From Flavobacterium lacustre (lineage in GTDB: Bacteria > Bacteroidota > Bacteroidia > Flavobacteriales > Flavobacteriaceae), in contig NZ_CP114882.2 in NCBI RefSeq assembly GCF_027474525.2, forward strand, positions 2,790,001 through 2,854,000: 64,000 bases of DNA. The letters are read 5' to 3'. The translations under genes and the position numbers were made by a program. Shown here one piece after another: positions 20,256 to 28,701 of the stretch. Position 1 is the stretch's first letter. Each line of letters opens with the position of its first letter. The notes under the pieces are model-generated. The model worked only from the letters and a program-made list of their open reading frames with translations. It ran no database searches and was not told where the DNA came from.

Positions 20256-21458
20256 TTATTTTCCGTCTACGTAATCTTGTAAGTAACTAAATCTTGGCGT
20301 TAATTTTCCTTTTTCGGTGATTTTGGCTCTTTGTAAAATACCGTCTTTATCACCATTAAAAAATGCTGGAATCACATGCTCCATAAACATCTCACCAAAA
20401 CCTTCGCTGGCATCCTTTGGTAATTCACAAGGTAAATTATCAACTGCCATAACTACAATTGCGGCCGGATGAAAAACATCTACTTCTTTATTTTCGGTGG
20501 GCAAATATCCGTACAAAGGCTCTGAAATTGTTGAAGATTTCAAGGTGCAAGCAATAGGTCCGTCAACATCACAAGAGATATCTGCTACAACTTTTATTTT
20601 GCAATCTTTAGACTGTAACATTTCTCGGGTCAATATGGCAGGTGCTGCATTAGCATGAAAATGCCCCGTAATATAAATATCCGAAACTTTGGTAAACCGT
20701 TCAAAATTCGATTTATATTCCTGTGGATTATTATAAAAATCATTAAAATCTAATACTTGACCGTCAATTCTTTGGTTGTATTCTAATACATCAATCTGTG
20801 TGTAAACTGGTTGCGTATAGTTTTTTGTCAAGTAATTTTCAACCGAAACTTCTTTGATTTTCATGGCATCCAAAATTTCTTTTGCCCCATTCCCTACTTT
20901 TCCGGTTCCGGTAACCACAATCTTCAACGGAGGAAGAATTAATCGTTTCAAATGCGCGACCAAAGCTTCTTTGCCCGAAAGTGTTTCTGCTTTTGGCAAT
21001 TTAAATAATTCGAATTTTATTCCAAATGCCCGTATAGCATTATATGTCCCTACAATTCCGGCATATTTTCCAAAACCAATTAATCGGCGATTGTGCGCAT
21101 CAACAATGTTTTCATGATCGTATAAATCAATATTTTTTTCGAGGATGGCCTGCAATAATTTTCTGTTATGAGGCTGCTTTTTGATAGTATGTGAAAAAAA
21201 GAAATACGATTTCTCAGGTATCAAATTCTCAATGGGAACTTCTTTGACACCAAATAAAAAATCACAATCCGAAACAGTATCGGTAACTTCAATACCTAAA
21301 CTTTTGTATTGTAAATCTGTGAAAATTCGAACATCAGAACTTTCCACTTTTACAGTAATAGAAGGATGAAGCTGTTTCAAGCGAGCCAATTCATTTGGAG
21401 AAAACACAACTCTTCGGTCCGGTGGATTTTTCCTTTCTTTTAAAATTCCGAATTTCAT
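20256..21458 (-). CDS. NAD(P)-dependent dehydrogenase with AlaDH/PNT N-terminal domain
   Basis: A 400-residue protein. The N-terminal domain (MKFGILKERKNPPDRRVVFSP) resembles alanine dehydrogenase, PNT and saccharopine/lysine-ketoglutarate enzymes. A nucleotide-binding segment IVVTGTGKVGNGAKEIL is near residue 180, and VADISCDVDGPI and VFHPAAIVVMAVDNLP resemble lysine-degradation dehydrogenases. The reaction cannot be fixed from sequence; saccharopine or another amino-acid-derived substrate is plausible. It has its own terminator, so it is probably monocistronic. Confidence 0.75.
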   Translation of the reverse strand: MKFGILKERKNPPDRRVVFSPNELARLKQLHPSITVKVESSDVRIFTDLQYKSLGIEVTDTVSDCDFLFGVKEVPIENLIPEKSYFFFSHTIKKQPHNRKLLQAILEKNIDLYDHENIVDAHNRRLIGFGKYAGIVGTYNAIRAFGIKFELFKLPKAETLSGKEALVAHLKRLILPPLKIVVTGTGKVGNGAKEILDAMKIKEVSVENYLTKNYTQPVYTQIDVLEYNQRIDGQVLDFNDFYNNPQEYKSNFERFTKVSDIYITGHFHANAAPAILTREMLQSKDCKIKVVADISCDVDGPIACTLKSSTISEPLYGYLPTENKEVDVFHPAAIVVMAVDNLPCELPKDASEGFGEMFMEHVIPAFFNGDKDGILQRAKITEKGKLTPRFSYLQDYVDGK

Positions 21459-21693
21459 TTTTTATAATTTTTAATATAACTAAATTGACTTATTTTGTTA
21501 CAAATATAACATTTTTAACGAATCTGATTTGATTTTTAATAATTTTTTAGCGGAATAAAAACAGTAGCTCCTGATGACCAAATGAATATCAAAAAATCAA
21601 AAAAAAGTCCTGCAAAAATTAGGAAACAATTTAGAGAAAAATAACAGCGCAAAAAGGATTGATTCTATATATTTGCTTTCCAGAAAAACTAAA

Positions 21694-22893
21694 ATGAATT
21701 TATTAAAAAAAGCAAATATACTACAAATAGTACTCCTTACCTTGGTTTTGAGTTCTTGTACAAAAGAGAAAAAAAAGGTAGAACTAAGTGATGCACAACT
21801 TCCAAAAAGCATCTTGCCCAGTATGAAGCCGTTAAGGAACGAGTCTCCAAAACTCACTGCCGAATATATCAAGACTACAAAAGAAGCAATTGATTCATTT
21901 TATAAAAAAAATTGGCCCGGAAATAGTGCAAACGGTGGTTTTTTGGTGGCTAAAAACGGCCAAATTATTTATGAAAAATACGAAGGATATACCAATTTCA
22001 GAACTAAAGATTCCATTACAAGTTCAACACCGCTACACATTGCATCCGTTAGTAAAGTGCTTACCGCAACTGCTATTTTAAAATTAGTAAATGCAAAAAG
22101 AATCGAGTTAGATCAAAAAGTAAATACAATTTTGAAAGAATTTCCGTTTCCGGATGTAACTATCAGAACCTTGCTGAATCACAGAAGCGGAATGCGTAAT
22201 TATGCCTATTTTACAGATCGTGATAAAAACATTTGGGACCGACATAACATATTGACTAATCAAGATATTTTGACGATCATGGCGACAAAAAACATTGGAT
22301 TAGAATCAAAAACCGACACCCGATTTGCCTATTGCAATACTAATTATGCCATGCTGGCTTTAATCATAGAAAAAGTCACAAAGCGCTCGTATAAAGACGC
22401 TATGAATACAATTATATTTAAGCCATTAGGAATGAAAAACACATTTGTGTTTGATTATGAAAAAGACAAAGACAAAATTGTTCCTTCATATAAAGCGAAT
22501 CGAGTTGAAATAGGAAAAGACTATTTGGATGCTGTTTATGGTGATAAAAACATCTATTCTACACCAAGAGATTTATTAAAATTTGACCGAGCCAGAAATA
22601 GCCGTACTTTTTTAGAACCTAAATTATTAAACCAGGTTTACAAAGGCTACAGCAACGAACGTGAGGGCAAGAAAAATTATGGTCTTGGCATTCGAATGAT
22701 AAATTGGGAAACCGGACAGAATTTTTATTTTCATAATGGTTGGTGGCATGGCAATACATCAGCGTATGTGACACTACAAAAAGAGCAGGTTACCATGATT
22801 GCTTTATCAAATAAGTTCACCAGACAAACCTATAATATTCGAAAATTATCTAAATTATTTGGTGATTATCCTTTTGAAACTGATGATGAATAA
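21694..22893 (+). CDS. Lipoprotein serine hydrolase (class C beta-lactamase family)
   Basis: A product with a lipoprotein signal ending VLSSC (ATG at 21694). The penicillin-binding-like fold shows the SxxK motif in ASVSKVLTA, the YxN motif in YCNTNYAMLALI, and a late HNGWWHGN segment in the KTG-equivalent position. Family members include D-aminopeptidases, esterases and beta-lactamase-like hydrolases. Its location should be the periplasmic face of a membrane. An upstream in-frame TTG at 21673 would break the signal peptide layout. Substrate unknown. Confidence 0.82.
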   Translation: MNLLKKANILQIVLLTLVLSSCTKEKKKVELSDAQLPKSILPSMKPLRNESPKLTAEYIKTTKEAIDSFYKKNWPGNSANGGFLVAKNGQIIYEKYEGYTNFRTKDSITSSTPLHIASVSKVLTATAILKLVNAKRIELDQKVNTILKEFPFPDVTIRTLLNHRSGMRNYAYFTDRDKNIWDRHNILTNQDILTIMATKNIGLESKTDTRFAYCNTNYAMLALIIEKVTKRSYKDAMNTIIFKPLGMKNTFVFDYEKDKDKIVPSYKANRVEIGKDYLDAVYGDKNIYSTPRDLLKFDRARNSRTFLEPKLLNQVYKGYSNEREGKKNYGLGIRMINWETGQNFYFHNGWWHGNTSAYVTLQKEQVTMIALSNKFTRQTYNIRKLSKLFGDYPFETDDE

Positions 22894-23010
22894 CAAAAAC
22901 CTCCACAATTGACCCGTAAATTTCAGGTTTTAGATAGTGGCATTCTGCTAAAAAGGATTAGATTTGCAAACTCAATTTTGGAATAGTTTTTGATAATTGA
23001 AAAATAAAAT

Positions 23011-23404
23011 GGGGTCGACTGGTTTTGACAGCAAGTCGAATTGAGAAGTAAGCACGTCGAGCATTGAGACCTTGCTCGTAAATATAAGATCTTACACTTT
23101 TACACGGCGAAAATAACTACGCTTTAGCTGCATAATCCGAATTATAGTACGATTAAGCCACGTTCCTATCAGATAGGAAAGCTGGATTCTCCTTGAAAGC
23201 CTTGGTTTGTGGCGGTCAATATAGGGGAACCGTAAAAATAAACCTAGATTTCCATGAGCTTCGGGTGGATTTCGAAATTAAGAAGATAAGTTTTGTGCGA
23301 CTGTTTCTGGTCAAACACAAAATCGAAAATTCAATCAGAAAATAAACGTGTAGAAAGCCTTTTAGTTGCTTGTTTGGACCCGAGTTCGATTCTCGGCGAC
23401 TCCA
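23011..23404 (+). ncRNA. ssrA: Transfer-messenger RNA (tmRNA)
   Basis: The acceptor stem is formed by GGGGTCG at 23011 and CGACTCC at 23397-23403, with discriminator A at 23404 and no encoded CCA. The T arm (CCGAG-TTCGATT-CTCGG) is complete. The tag reading frame at 23106-23135 encodes GENNYALAA and then TAA, the form expected for flavobacteria. tmRNA rescues stalled ribosomes with SmpB. Its 3' end is the attachment site of the downstream island and is kept intact by the repeated att core. Confidence 0.96.
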
Positions 23405-23419
23405 CAAAAAAACCTGTAA
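23393..23419 (+). repeat. attL core (direct repeat, left copy)
   Basis: 27 bp identical to 43902-43928. It starts in the T-arm stem of ssrA (TCGG), contains the acceptor strand CGACTCCAC, then seven A residues, and ends CCTGTAA, which is the left arm of the ssrA terminator. The island therefore restores both the tmRNA 3' end and most of a terminator. Confidence 0.93.
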
Positions 23420-23435
23420 TATATTGATTTACAGG
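23413..23435 (+). terminator. ssrA terminator supplied by the island
   Basis: CCTGTAA (23413-23419) pairs with TTACAGG (23429-23435) and is followed by C and seven T residues. The left arm lies within the att core and the right arm is island DNA. The chromosomal version at 43922 has a longer, perfect 9-bp stem. Confidence 0.85.
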
Positions 23436-23448
23436 CTTTTTTATTTTT

Positions 23449-23468
23449 AGTTGACAATTCAGTTGATG
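23449..23468 (+). promoter_or_regulatory. Candidate left arm-type integrase sites
   Basis: AGTTGACA (23449-23456) and AGTTGATG (23461-23468) are spaced 12 bp start to start, about 30 bp inside attL. The same octamer pair with the same spacing occurs at 43761-43780 next to the integrase gene. Placement at both island ends suggests arm-site binding by the integrase N-terminal domain or by an excision factor. Confidence 0.55.
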
Positions 23469-23696
23469 TTATTAATGTTGATAAATTATTTAATCAATAA
23501 ACTTTTTCTTTAATCAATTATTTCAATTCTAAAAATTTAATTTGTTCTTTAATTAAATCACTTTAAAACCAGCTTTATTTAGTTCAATTTAGGATAACAT
23601 TTCCCCAAGTTTAATTGTAATAATTGGAACATCAATTAGAAAAATTATACCAATATATATTTTAATTATTCTTCATTTGATTCATAAATCATTAAA

Positions 23697-25583
23697 CTAT
23701 TGATTTAAAAGTATATCTTTTTCATTACTAAATTGAATCTGGATAGATTCAGATTTGCTCTTTAACTCAACTTTATTTGTATTGTTATTTATTAAATCTT
23801 CTCTATTAACTATAATAGCATCTACAACAATTTGACTTAGATAACCTATTTCAAAATCCAAACCATGTAAAAAATAGATCGACTTAATATTCTCTGATAT
23901 CATAAAAACTCCTTTGTCTTTACATGTCTCTAATAAATAATTTATTTCCTCTCTATTTTCATTCTTGAAAGTAAATCCATTGAATTTAACTTTAAGAGAT
24001 CGTTTTTCTATATACGCCATTACTTTCTCAACAATGTTTTCATTTATTTGATCAAGATCTATATTATTAAATTTAACATTAAAGTATTGTTCAATTTTTT
24101 TTAATTTTTGAAAATAATCTAAAAGGAATTTAGCATCAAAAGGATCTCCTTCAAATTGGATTTTATTTCTGTAGTTATAAAAAAGTTCATCATTTTTAAA
24201 AAGTTTAAAAGTTTTATTATTAGTTATTCTTGAAACTATGTTATAAAAATTCAAACCTGATTTTACTAATAAAATTGGCGTGTTTGGATATACTTGAATA
24301 TTGTATTTTGTATTATTTCTTAAACTATTAAATAATATTTCTATTTTAACAGTAAAATCAGCAACATCTAATTTAATATGATATTGATTTTTGTGTGGTT
24401 TAATAATGAAAACTTCCATTTTGTAATTGTCCAATTCGAAACCATCATCGAATACTATTTCAAAATTACCATGAATATTAGGAACTTTTTTTAGCCAGAA
24501 TTTTTTTATATTGTCTCCGTTTGAAATCCGAATATCGTTGAAATAATGACTAAACTCTTTAATGATTTCCGCATCTAATATAACATCATCAAAACTTTTG
24601 CCGTTTAAAGCATCTAATATTCCTTCTCTTTTGTCATCAGGCAATTCAAGATTAAATTTTATTTGAGTTTTACCAAAGCCTTTTAAAGAAGTAACATTTT
24701 GTACATTAATGTTGCCATTATTCTTACTAAGTTGTAAACTAATCTGATTAGAAATTGCAAAATTTAAAGCAGTATCTGCATTTCCGTTTCCCTTACTAAG
24801 TTCAGGCAAGTAATTAAATTTCAAGTCATCAAAGATTTTCTTTATTAAATCTTCTCCTGTAGATTCAATAAATTCAATTCCTTTTCGGTCTAAAAATTTC
24901 TTTTTAGTTTGACTAATTGATGGAGCTACAAAAAACAACTCTTTTCTATTTTCGCCTAGTTCTCTCAATATTCTTTCGAACATAAACATTATGTTATCAT
25001 CTTCTAAAGCATAACCAATGAATAAAATATGATTTGATGCTAACCTATCTTTGACAGCATTCCAGAAAACTGTTTCGTCTTTGTTCTCAATGAAAAAATT
25101 ATTGTAATCGGACTTTGTTAAGATTATATTTTTTGTATCCGATAAATCACCATGTATTTTAAATAATTGTTGTTTTTTCAGATTAGCTATGGAGTAATCT
25201 GAACTTCTTCGAATTACTTCCAAATTTTTGTTTGTGGTTTCAAAAAGGGTATCATAATTTGTAGTAATTACAGTTTTTATTTGTGGTATTTTAGCAAGTA
25301 TATTATGTATTTCTGTTGAAATAGGATCTTTTTGAAATTCTCTTTTTAAAATCTCAATTAGGTAATTTTTATTTCCACTTTTTAAATTATATATGTCCTC
25401 TGACAATTTTAACAAATCAGGAGTAAAATCAATAGCGTTTCTTTGGGTAAGAGTTAAATTATCGTACATTATTCGTGCTAAAGAATTTCCTGATGGATAC
25501 CCAGCATATAATGAAAGACCTGCACCAGCAAATAATATCATTTCTTCTTTACGAATTAACTCATAAATTCTTTCCTTTTCCAT
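23697..25583 (-). CDS. SIR2-family NADase-like defence protein
   Basis: A 628-residue protein. The N-terminal SIR2 domain (residues 1-270) has the NAD-binding motifs LFAGAGLSLYAGYPS (residues 18-32), TTNYDTLFE (107-115), KIHGDL with the catalytic His at 144, and FIGYALEDDNI (188-198). The remaining 350 residues are a predicted beta-rich then mixed domain I do not recognise. SIR2 domains in island proteins commonly deplete NAD+ on phage sensing (as in Thoeris ThsA, DSR and pAgo-SIR2 systems), so the C-terminal part may be the sensor. It has no close operon partner: 712 bp separate it from the next upstream gene. It is the island gene nearest ssrA. Confidence 0.85.
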   Translation of the reverse strand: MEKERIYELIRKEEMILFAGAGLSLYAGYPSGNSLARIMYDNLTLTQRNAIDFTPDLLKLSEDIYNLKSGNKNYLIEILKREFQKDPISTEIHNILAKIPQIKTVITTNYDTLFETTNKNLEVIRRSSDYSIANLKKQQLFKIHGDLSDTKNIILTKSDYNNFFIENKDETVFWNAVKDRLASNHILFIGYALEDDNIMFMFERILRELGENRKELFFVAPSISQTKKKFLDRKGIEFIESTGEDLIKKIFDDLKFNYLPELSKGNGNADTALNFAISNQISLQLSKNNGNINVQNVTSLKGFGKTQIKFNLELPDDKREGILDALNGKSFDDVILDAEIIKEFSHYFNDIRISNGDNIKKFWLKKVPNIHGNFEIVFDDGFELDNYKMEVFIIKPHKNQYHIKLDVADFTVKIEILFNSLRNNTKYNIQVYPNTPILLVKSGLNFYNIVSRITNNKTFKLFKNDELFYNYRNKIQFEGDPFDAKFLLDYFQKLKKIEQYFNVKFNNIDLDQINENIVEKVMAYIEKRSLKVKFNGFTFKNENREEINYLLETCKDKGVFMISENIKSIYFLHGLDFEIGYLSQIVVDAIIVNREDLINNNTNKVELKSKSESIQIQFSNEKDILLNQ

Positions 25584-26295
25584 ATGATAAATTATATATC
25601 GATATTGTTAATATCCTTTGTAGTTCTACTTGTCAACATTTAAAACCTTAATAATTAAATCCGGATAAACTAAAAGCTTTACTTAGATATTTTGAAGTAT
25701 TCATTACTTGTCTACTTTTGTCTGCTAACTTTTGAATATAATCGAAAAGTCATATAAAGTATCAGCCAGTTCGTTTTGCACTTACCTAAACTTATTAATT
25801 TAATAAATACCTTCAAATCTATTTCTAACAATGATTTAACTTATTTTATTTTTTTTTTAGTTAATGAATTTCAGATTTAGATTTTCCTGTTAAATTAATA
25901 AAATTCCTACCTAGAATAACTATAAGATAATAGGCTGTTTTAGATTCTAAAATATATGCTACCAGTCCAAAAAGTATCTTTCTAAGTATTATAAGTTTTC
26001 CATAACTTATTGCCTTTGTGCGTATTATTCCTAAATGGACTAAACGAATAATTATCTATGAAACCCAATGAATAGTTGATAAAATTTCACTATTATTTTT
26101 TACAAAGAAATTACAACATTATCAGAAAAAGTATTAATTTGTTTGGATTATTATTGAATCTTGAGAAGTTTTATACAATCCAAATTCTGAATATTACATA
26201 TACTTTGATTCTTATATTTATAAGGATTATTATTAATAAATTAAAAAAATTAGATGTAATAGTAAAGTTTAAATTTATCTAATAAAGACTATAAA
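25584..26295. other. 712-bp AT-rich gap inside the island
   Basis: No convincing gene is seen. A 68-codon plus-strand frame (26076-26282) is almost only I, L, N, K, F and Y and has no family features. The promoter of the SIR2 gene must lie near 25584-25800. The stretch may be a decayed cargo slot; I recognise no transposase remnant. Confidence 0.5.
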
Positions 26296-26589
26296 TTATT
26301 CAATTGAAACAAGTTTTTTAAGATCCATAATATTATTCTTCACACTAATTTGTAAATCTTTATATTCTTCAGTTACTTGATCTTGACTTTTATTTGCTAT
26401 AAAAAAAAGTTTTTCAGAAATAGTAATTAAACAATTCTTTAGTAAATCATTTGTAACATTATTAGTAATTAACCAACTATCTATTGCAGGTTTAGACAAA
26501 CCATTTAATTGGTTTTTAAAATCCTTTTTATTAAGAATCTTGATTACTTCTCTTTGTAAATCAACTCTACTATTAAATTCTGCTTTCAT
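26296..26589 (-). CDS. Small protein downstream of the nucleotidyltransferase
   Basis: A 97-residue, mostly helical protein of unknown family (LQREVIKILNKKDFKNQLNGLSKPAIDSWL at the start). It overlaps the upstream nucleotidyltransferase gene by 17 bp, so the two are probably co-translated. In toxin-antitoxin layouts with a minimal nucleotidyltransferase the partner is usually a HEPN protein, but no RX4-6H motif is visible here. Function unknown. Confidence 0.65.
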   Translation of the reverse strand: MKAEFNSRVDLQREVIKILNKKDFKNQLNGLSKPAIDSWLITNNVTNDLLKNCLITISEKLFFIANKSQDQVTEEYKDLQISVKNNIMDLKKLVSIE

Positions 26590-27202
26590 AATTTACTAAT
26601 ATTTCATTAAACCAATTCTCTATCTTATTAAGATCCGACTCAAACAAAGATAAATTATTATCCTTTAGTGAATAATTTATTCCCCTCGTTGAACTTATTC
26701 TTGACATCATCAATAAATCTTTAACTTTATCATCTAATTTCAAAGGGTAGTCATATAATTTTTCAAATGTTAGCCTACTAAATATCGGCTTTTCATAACA
26801 ACCTAATGTATAACAAGTAGCGAAATTTCTGATTGCTAAGAATATCATTGCAAGATCAAAAATAATTGAAAAATCATTTTGGCGAATAGAAATAATACTA
26901 TCATCAAATAATTTTTTAAATTTCAACAAATCAGATTTGCAATTTGTATAAGCGGAAGGCTTACCTAAACTAAGCAAAAAATCTTTCCCTGAAGTGTAAA
27001 CCAACTTTGATTCATAGAACAAATGCCAAGCAAAAGGATTTCCTTCTGTATACAATTCTTTTATTCTCTTTGGATTATAAATAGAATATTTATTGGGATC
27101 TATATTTTGCAAAGACTCATCACTAATTAACAATAAATCTACATCAGAATATTGATCAATCTCTCCTCTAACTTCCGAACCAAAAATATAAATATTTTTC
27201 AT
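26573..27202 (-). CDS. MNT-type nucleotidyltransferase domain protein
   Basis: A 209-residue protein. Residues 5-25 carry the polymerase-beta nucleotidyltransferase signature: IFGSEVRG, then SDVDLLLI (GS plus DxD). The C-terminal 120 residues are helical. Minimal nucleotidyltransferases act as AMP- or CMP-transferring antitoxins or toxins. The gene overlaps the pentapeptide membrane gene upstream by 4 bp (ATGA) and the small gene downstream by 17 bp, which makes this a tight operon. Whether it is effector or regulator cannot be told from sequence. Confidence 0.78.
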   Translation of the reverse strand: MKNIYIFGSEVRGEIDQYSDVDLLLISDESLQNIDPNKYSIYNPKRIKELYTEGNPFAWHLFYESKLVYTSGKDFLLSLGKPSAYTNCKSDLLKFKKLFDDSIISIRQNDFSIIFDLAMIFLAIRNFATCYTLGCYEKPIFSRLTFEKLYDYPLKLDDKVKDLLMMSRISSTRGINYSLKDNNLSLFESDLNKIENWFNEILVNYESRI

Positions 27203-28233
27203 CGTCTATTATATTTTTTAATAATTATAGACATTAATAATCCAAAACATATCAGTCTAGTAATCACTAATATCAAGCTTAACCAAGCTGGATAATATTC
27301 AAAATAGTCCTTACTATTTGAGTCTATTATTGTTATTCCAAAATAATTACTAGGTATTTTAATTATAAAAATATTAATTATTTGAAAAGTATTTTTAATA
27401 GATTTTTCAACAATATGATAAAAAGTTAATAATGCAAATATCAATAAATTAAATCTTATTAACCTCCATAAGCTTTCCCCATTTCCCCATACGAAATCTA
27501 AAGCACTAACCTTAAACCACTTCCAAAATTGCTCGGATCTTCGTTTAATTCCTCCATATTTTAAATTATACCATTCTTCTCCAGAAAGCCAGCTATCTTT
27601 TAAGTGACTTTTTGTTGCTTCTAGTTCTATGGTTACTGCTTTGGATGCTTTTATATAATCTCCTATTGAAGCATAGTTCAACTTGAGAGATCGTGCAAAT
27701 TTATATTTTAAATTATCTTTTTTTGGAGCACATTCGAAAATTTCATCATCCACAAATGTCTTTTCAAAAGTTACATAATCAAAATTACATAGCTCAAAGT
27801 AGGATCCTTGTAAATTACAATTCATAAACTTTGCTCCTTCAAATTTACAATTTATAAAAAGACAATCTCTTAAATAACAATTGTCAAATATAGTTTTAGA
27901 AAAATCTATATTTCTAAAAATAAAATCTGTAGCTACAGCTCTTGTAAACAAATAATTAATATATTGAAAATTTTCAATAGAAAAATACCTTTTTTTAGAA
28001 ATATACTCAGGATTTGAGCTAAAAAATTTAATATCTTTTTTTTCAATTTTACCTGAAGAAATTAAATTCTCTTCCGATTCCGCAATTTTGATTCTTAACT
28101 TTTTTATAGCAATTTCATCTTTTGGATCATTGGTTTTTAAATTCAAAGACATAATTCTATTTTCTACATAATAGCTTTTTTCTTCATTTAGTCCGTTAGA
28201 AGAACCATTTTTATTTTGGTCATTTTCTGCCAT
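27199..28233 (-). CDS. Pentapeptide-repeat membrane protein
   Basis: A 344-residue protein. A pentapeptide-repeat segment spans about residues 95-160 (for example FRNIDFSKTIFDNCYLRDCLF and ANFMNCNLQG-like repeats with F/L at every fifth position), giving a short right-handed beta helix. A middle region includes WLSGEEWYNLKYGG, and two hydrophobic helices lie near 255-275 and 315-338 with a basic tail. Proteins of this layout are seen near defence and signalling genes as possible membrane effectors. It overlaps the nucleotidyltransferase start by 4 bp. Function unknown; a membrane-damaging effector is a hypothesis. Confidence 0.75.
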   Translation of the reverse strand: MAENDQNKNGSSNGLNEEKSYYVENRIMSLNLKTNDPKDEIAIKKLRIKIAESEENLISSGKIEKKDIKFFSSNPEYISKKRYFSIENFQYINYLFTRAVATDFIFRNIDFSKTIFDNCYLRDCLFINCKFEGAKFMNCNLQGSYFELCNFDYVTFEKTFVDDEIFECAPKKDNLKYKFARSLKLNYASIGDYIKASKAVTIELEATKSHLKDSWLSGEEWYNLKYGGIKRRSEQFWKWFKVSALDFVWGNGESLWRLIRFNLLIFALLTFYHIVEKSIKNTFQIINIFIIKIPSNYFGITIIDSNSKDYFEYYPAWLSLILVITRLICFGLLMSIIIKKYNRR

Positions 28234-28274
28234 AAAAATTGAATTTAATTATAATATGTCAAAACGTTTTTAAT

Positions 28275-28460
28275 TTAATCTTCCAAATAAATATCAGAGG
28301 TTCCAAAAGCAAGTAAATTTTTCAAGTACAAATGAGATTGACTTGAATTATAAACATCTCTCAATATTTCCGTTTTTAGTTTTTCAGTAGTTTCTTTTCC
28401 ATATCCATAATCTGAAGCAATTAAAGCTATCATTTGTTCTCTTGTCAGTTCTTTTTTCAT
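28275..28460 (-). CDS. Small hypothetical protein (61 aa)
   Basis: A 61-residue, charged, probably helical protein (MKKELTREQMIALIASDYGYGKE) with a clear ATG, located 41 bp before the pentapeptide gene on the same strand. No family recognised. It may be the first gene of the four-gene unit ending at 26296, for example a regulator or inhibitor. Confidence 0.5.
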   Translation of the reverse strand: MKKELTREQMIALIASDYGYGKETTEKLKTEILRDVYNSSQSHLYLKNLLAFGTSDIYLED

Positions 28461-28701
28461 AATATTAATTTTTTATCTAATATACTCACTAAACCAAAAT
28501 AGTAAATACTTCTTAAAATAATTTTTACTTCCTATAACTTTCTCTCTCCTCAGCAACCATAATCAATTCTTCGCAACATCTCTCATGCTCTCTTACCTAA
28601 TTTATATACATAGTCAACCAAGGTTAATTTAAATGTAAATATTCATTGATTTTATATAATTAAATTACTTATACTCTTCAAACTTATTCCAAAACCAATT
28701 T

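Noticed and set aside
26076..26282. 68-codon plus-strand ORF in the island gap
   Set aside because: Low-complexity I/L/N/K/F composition with no family features and no neighbour on that strand.
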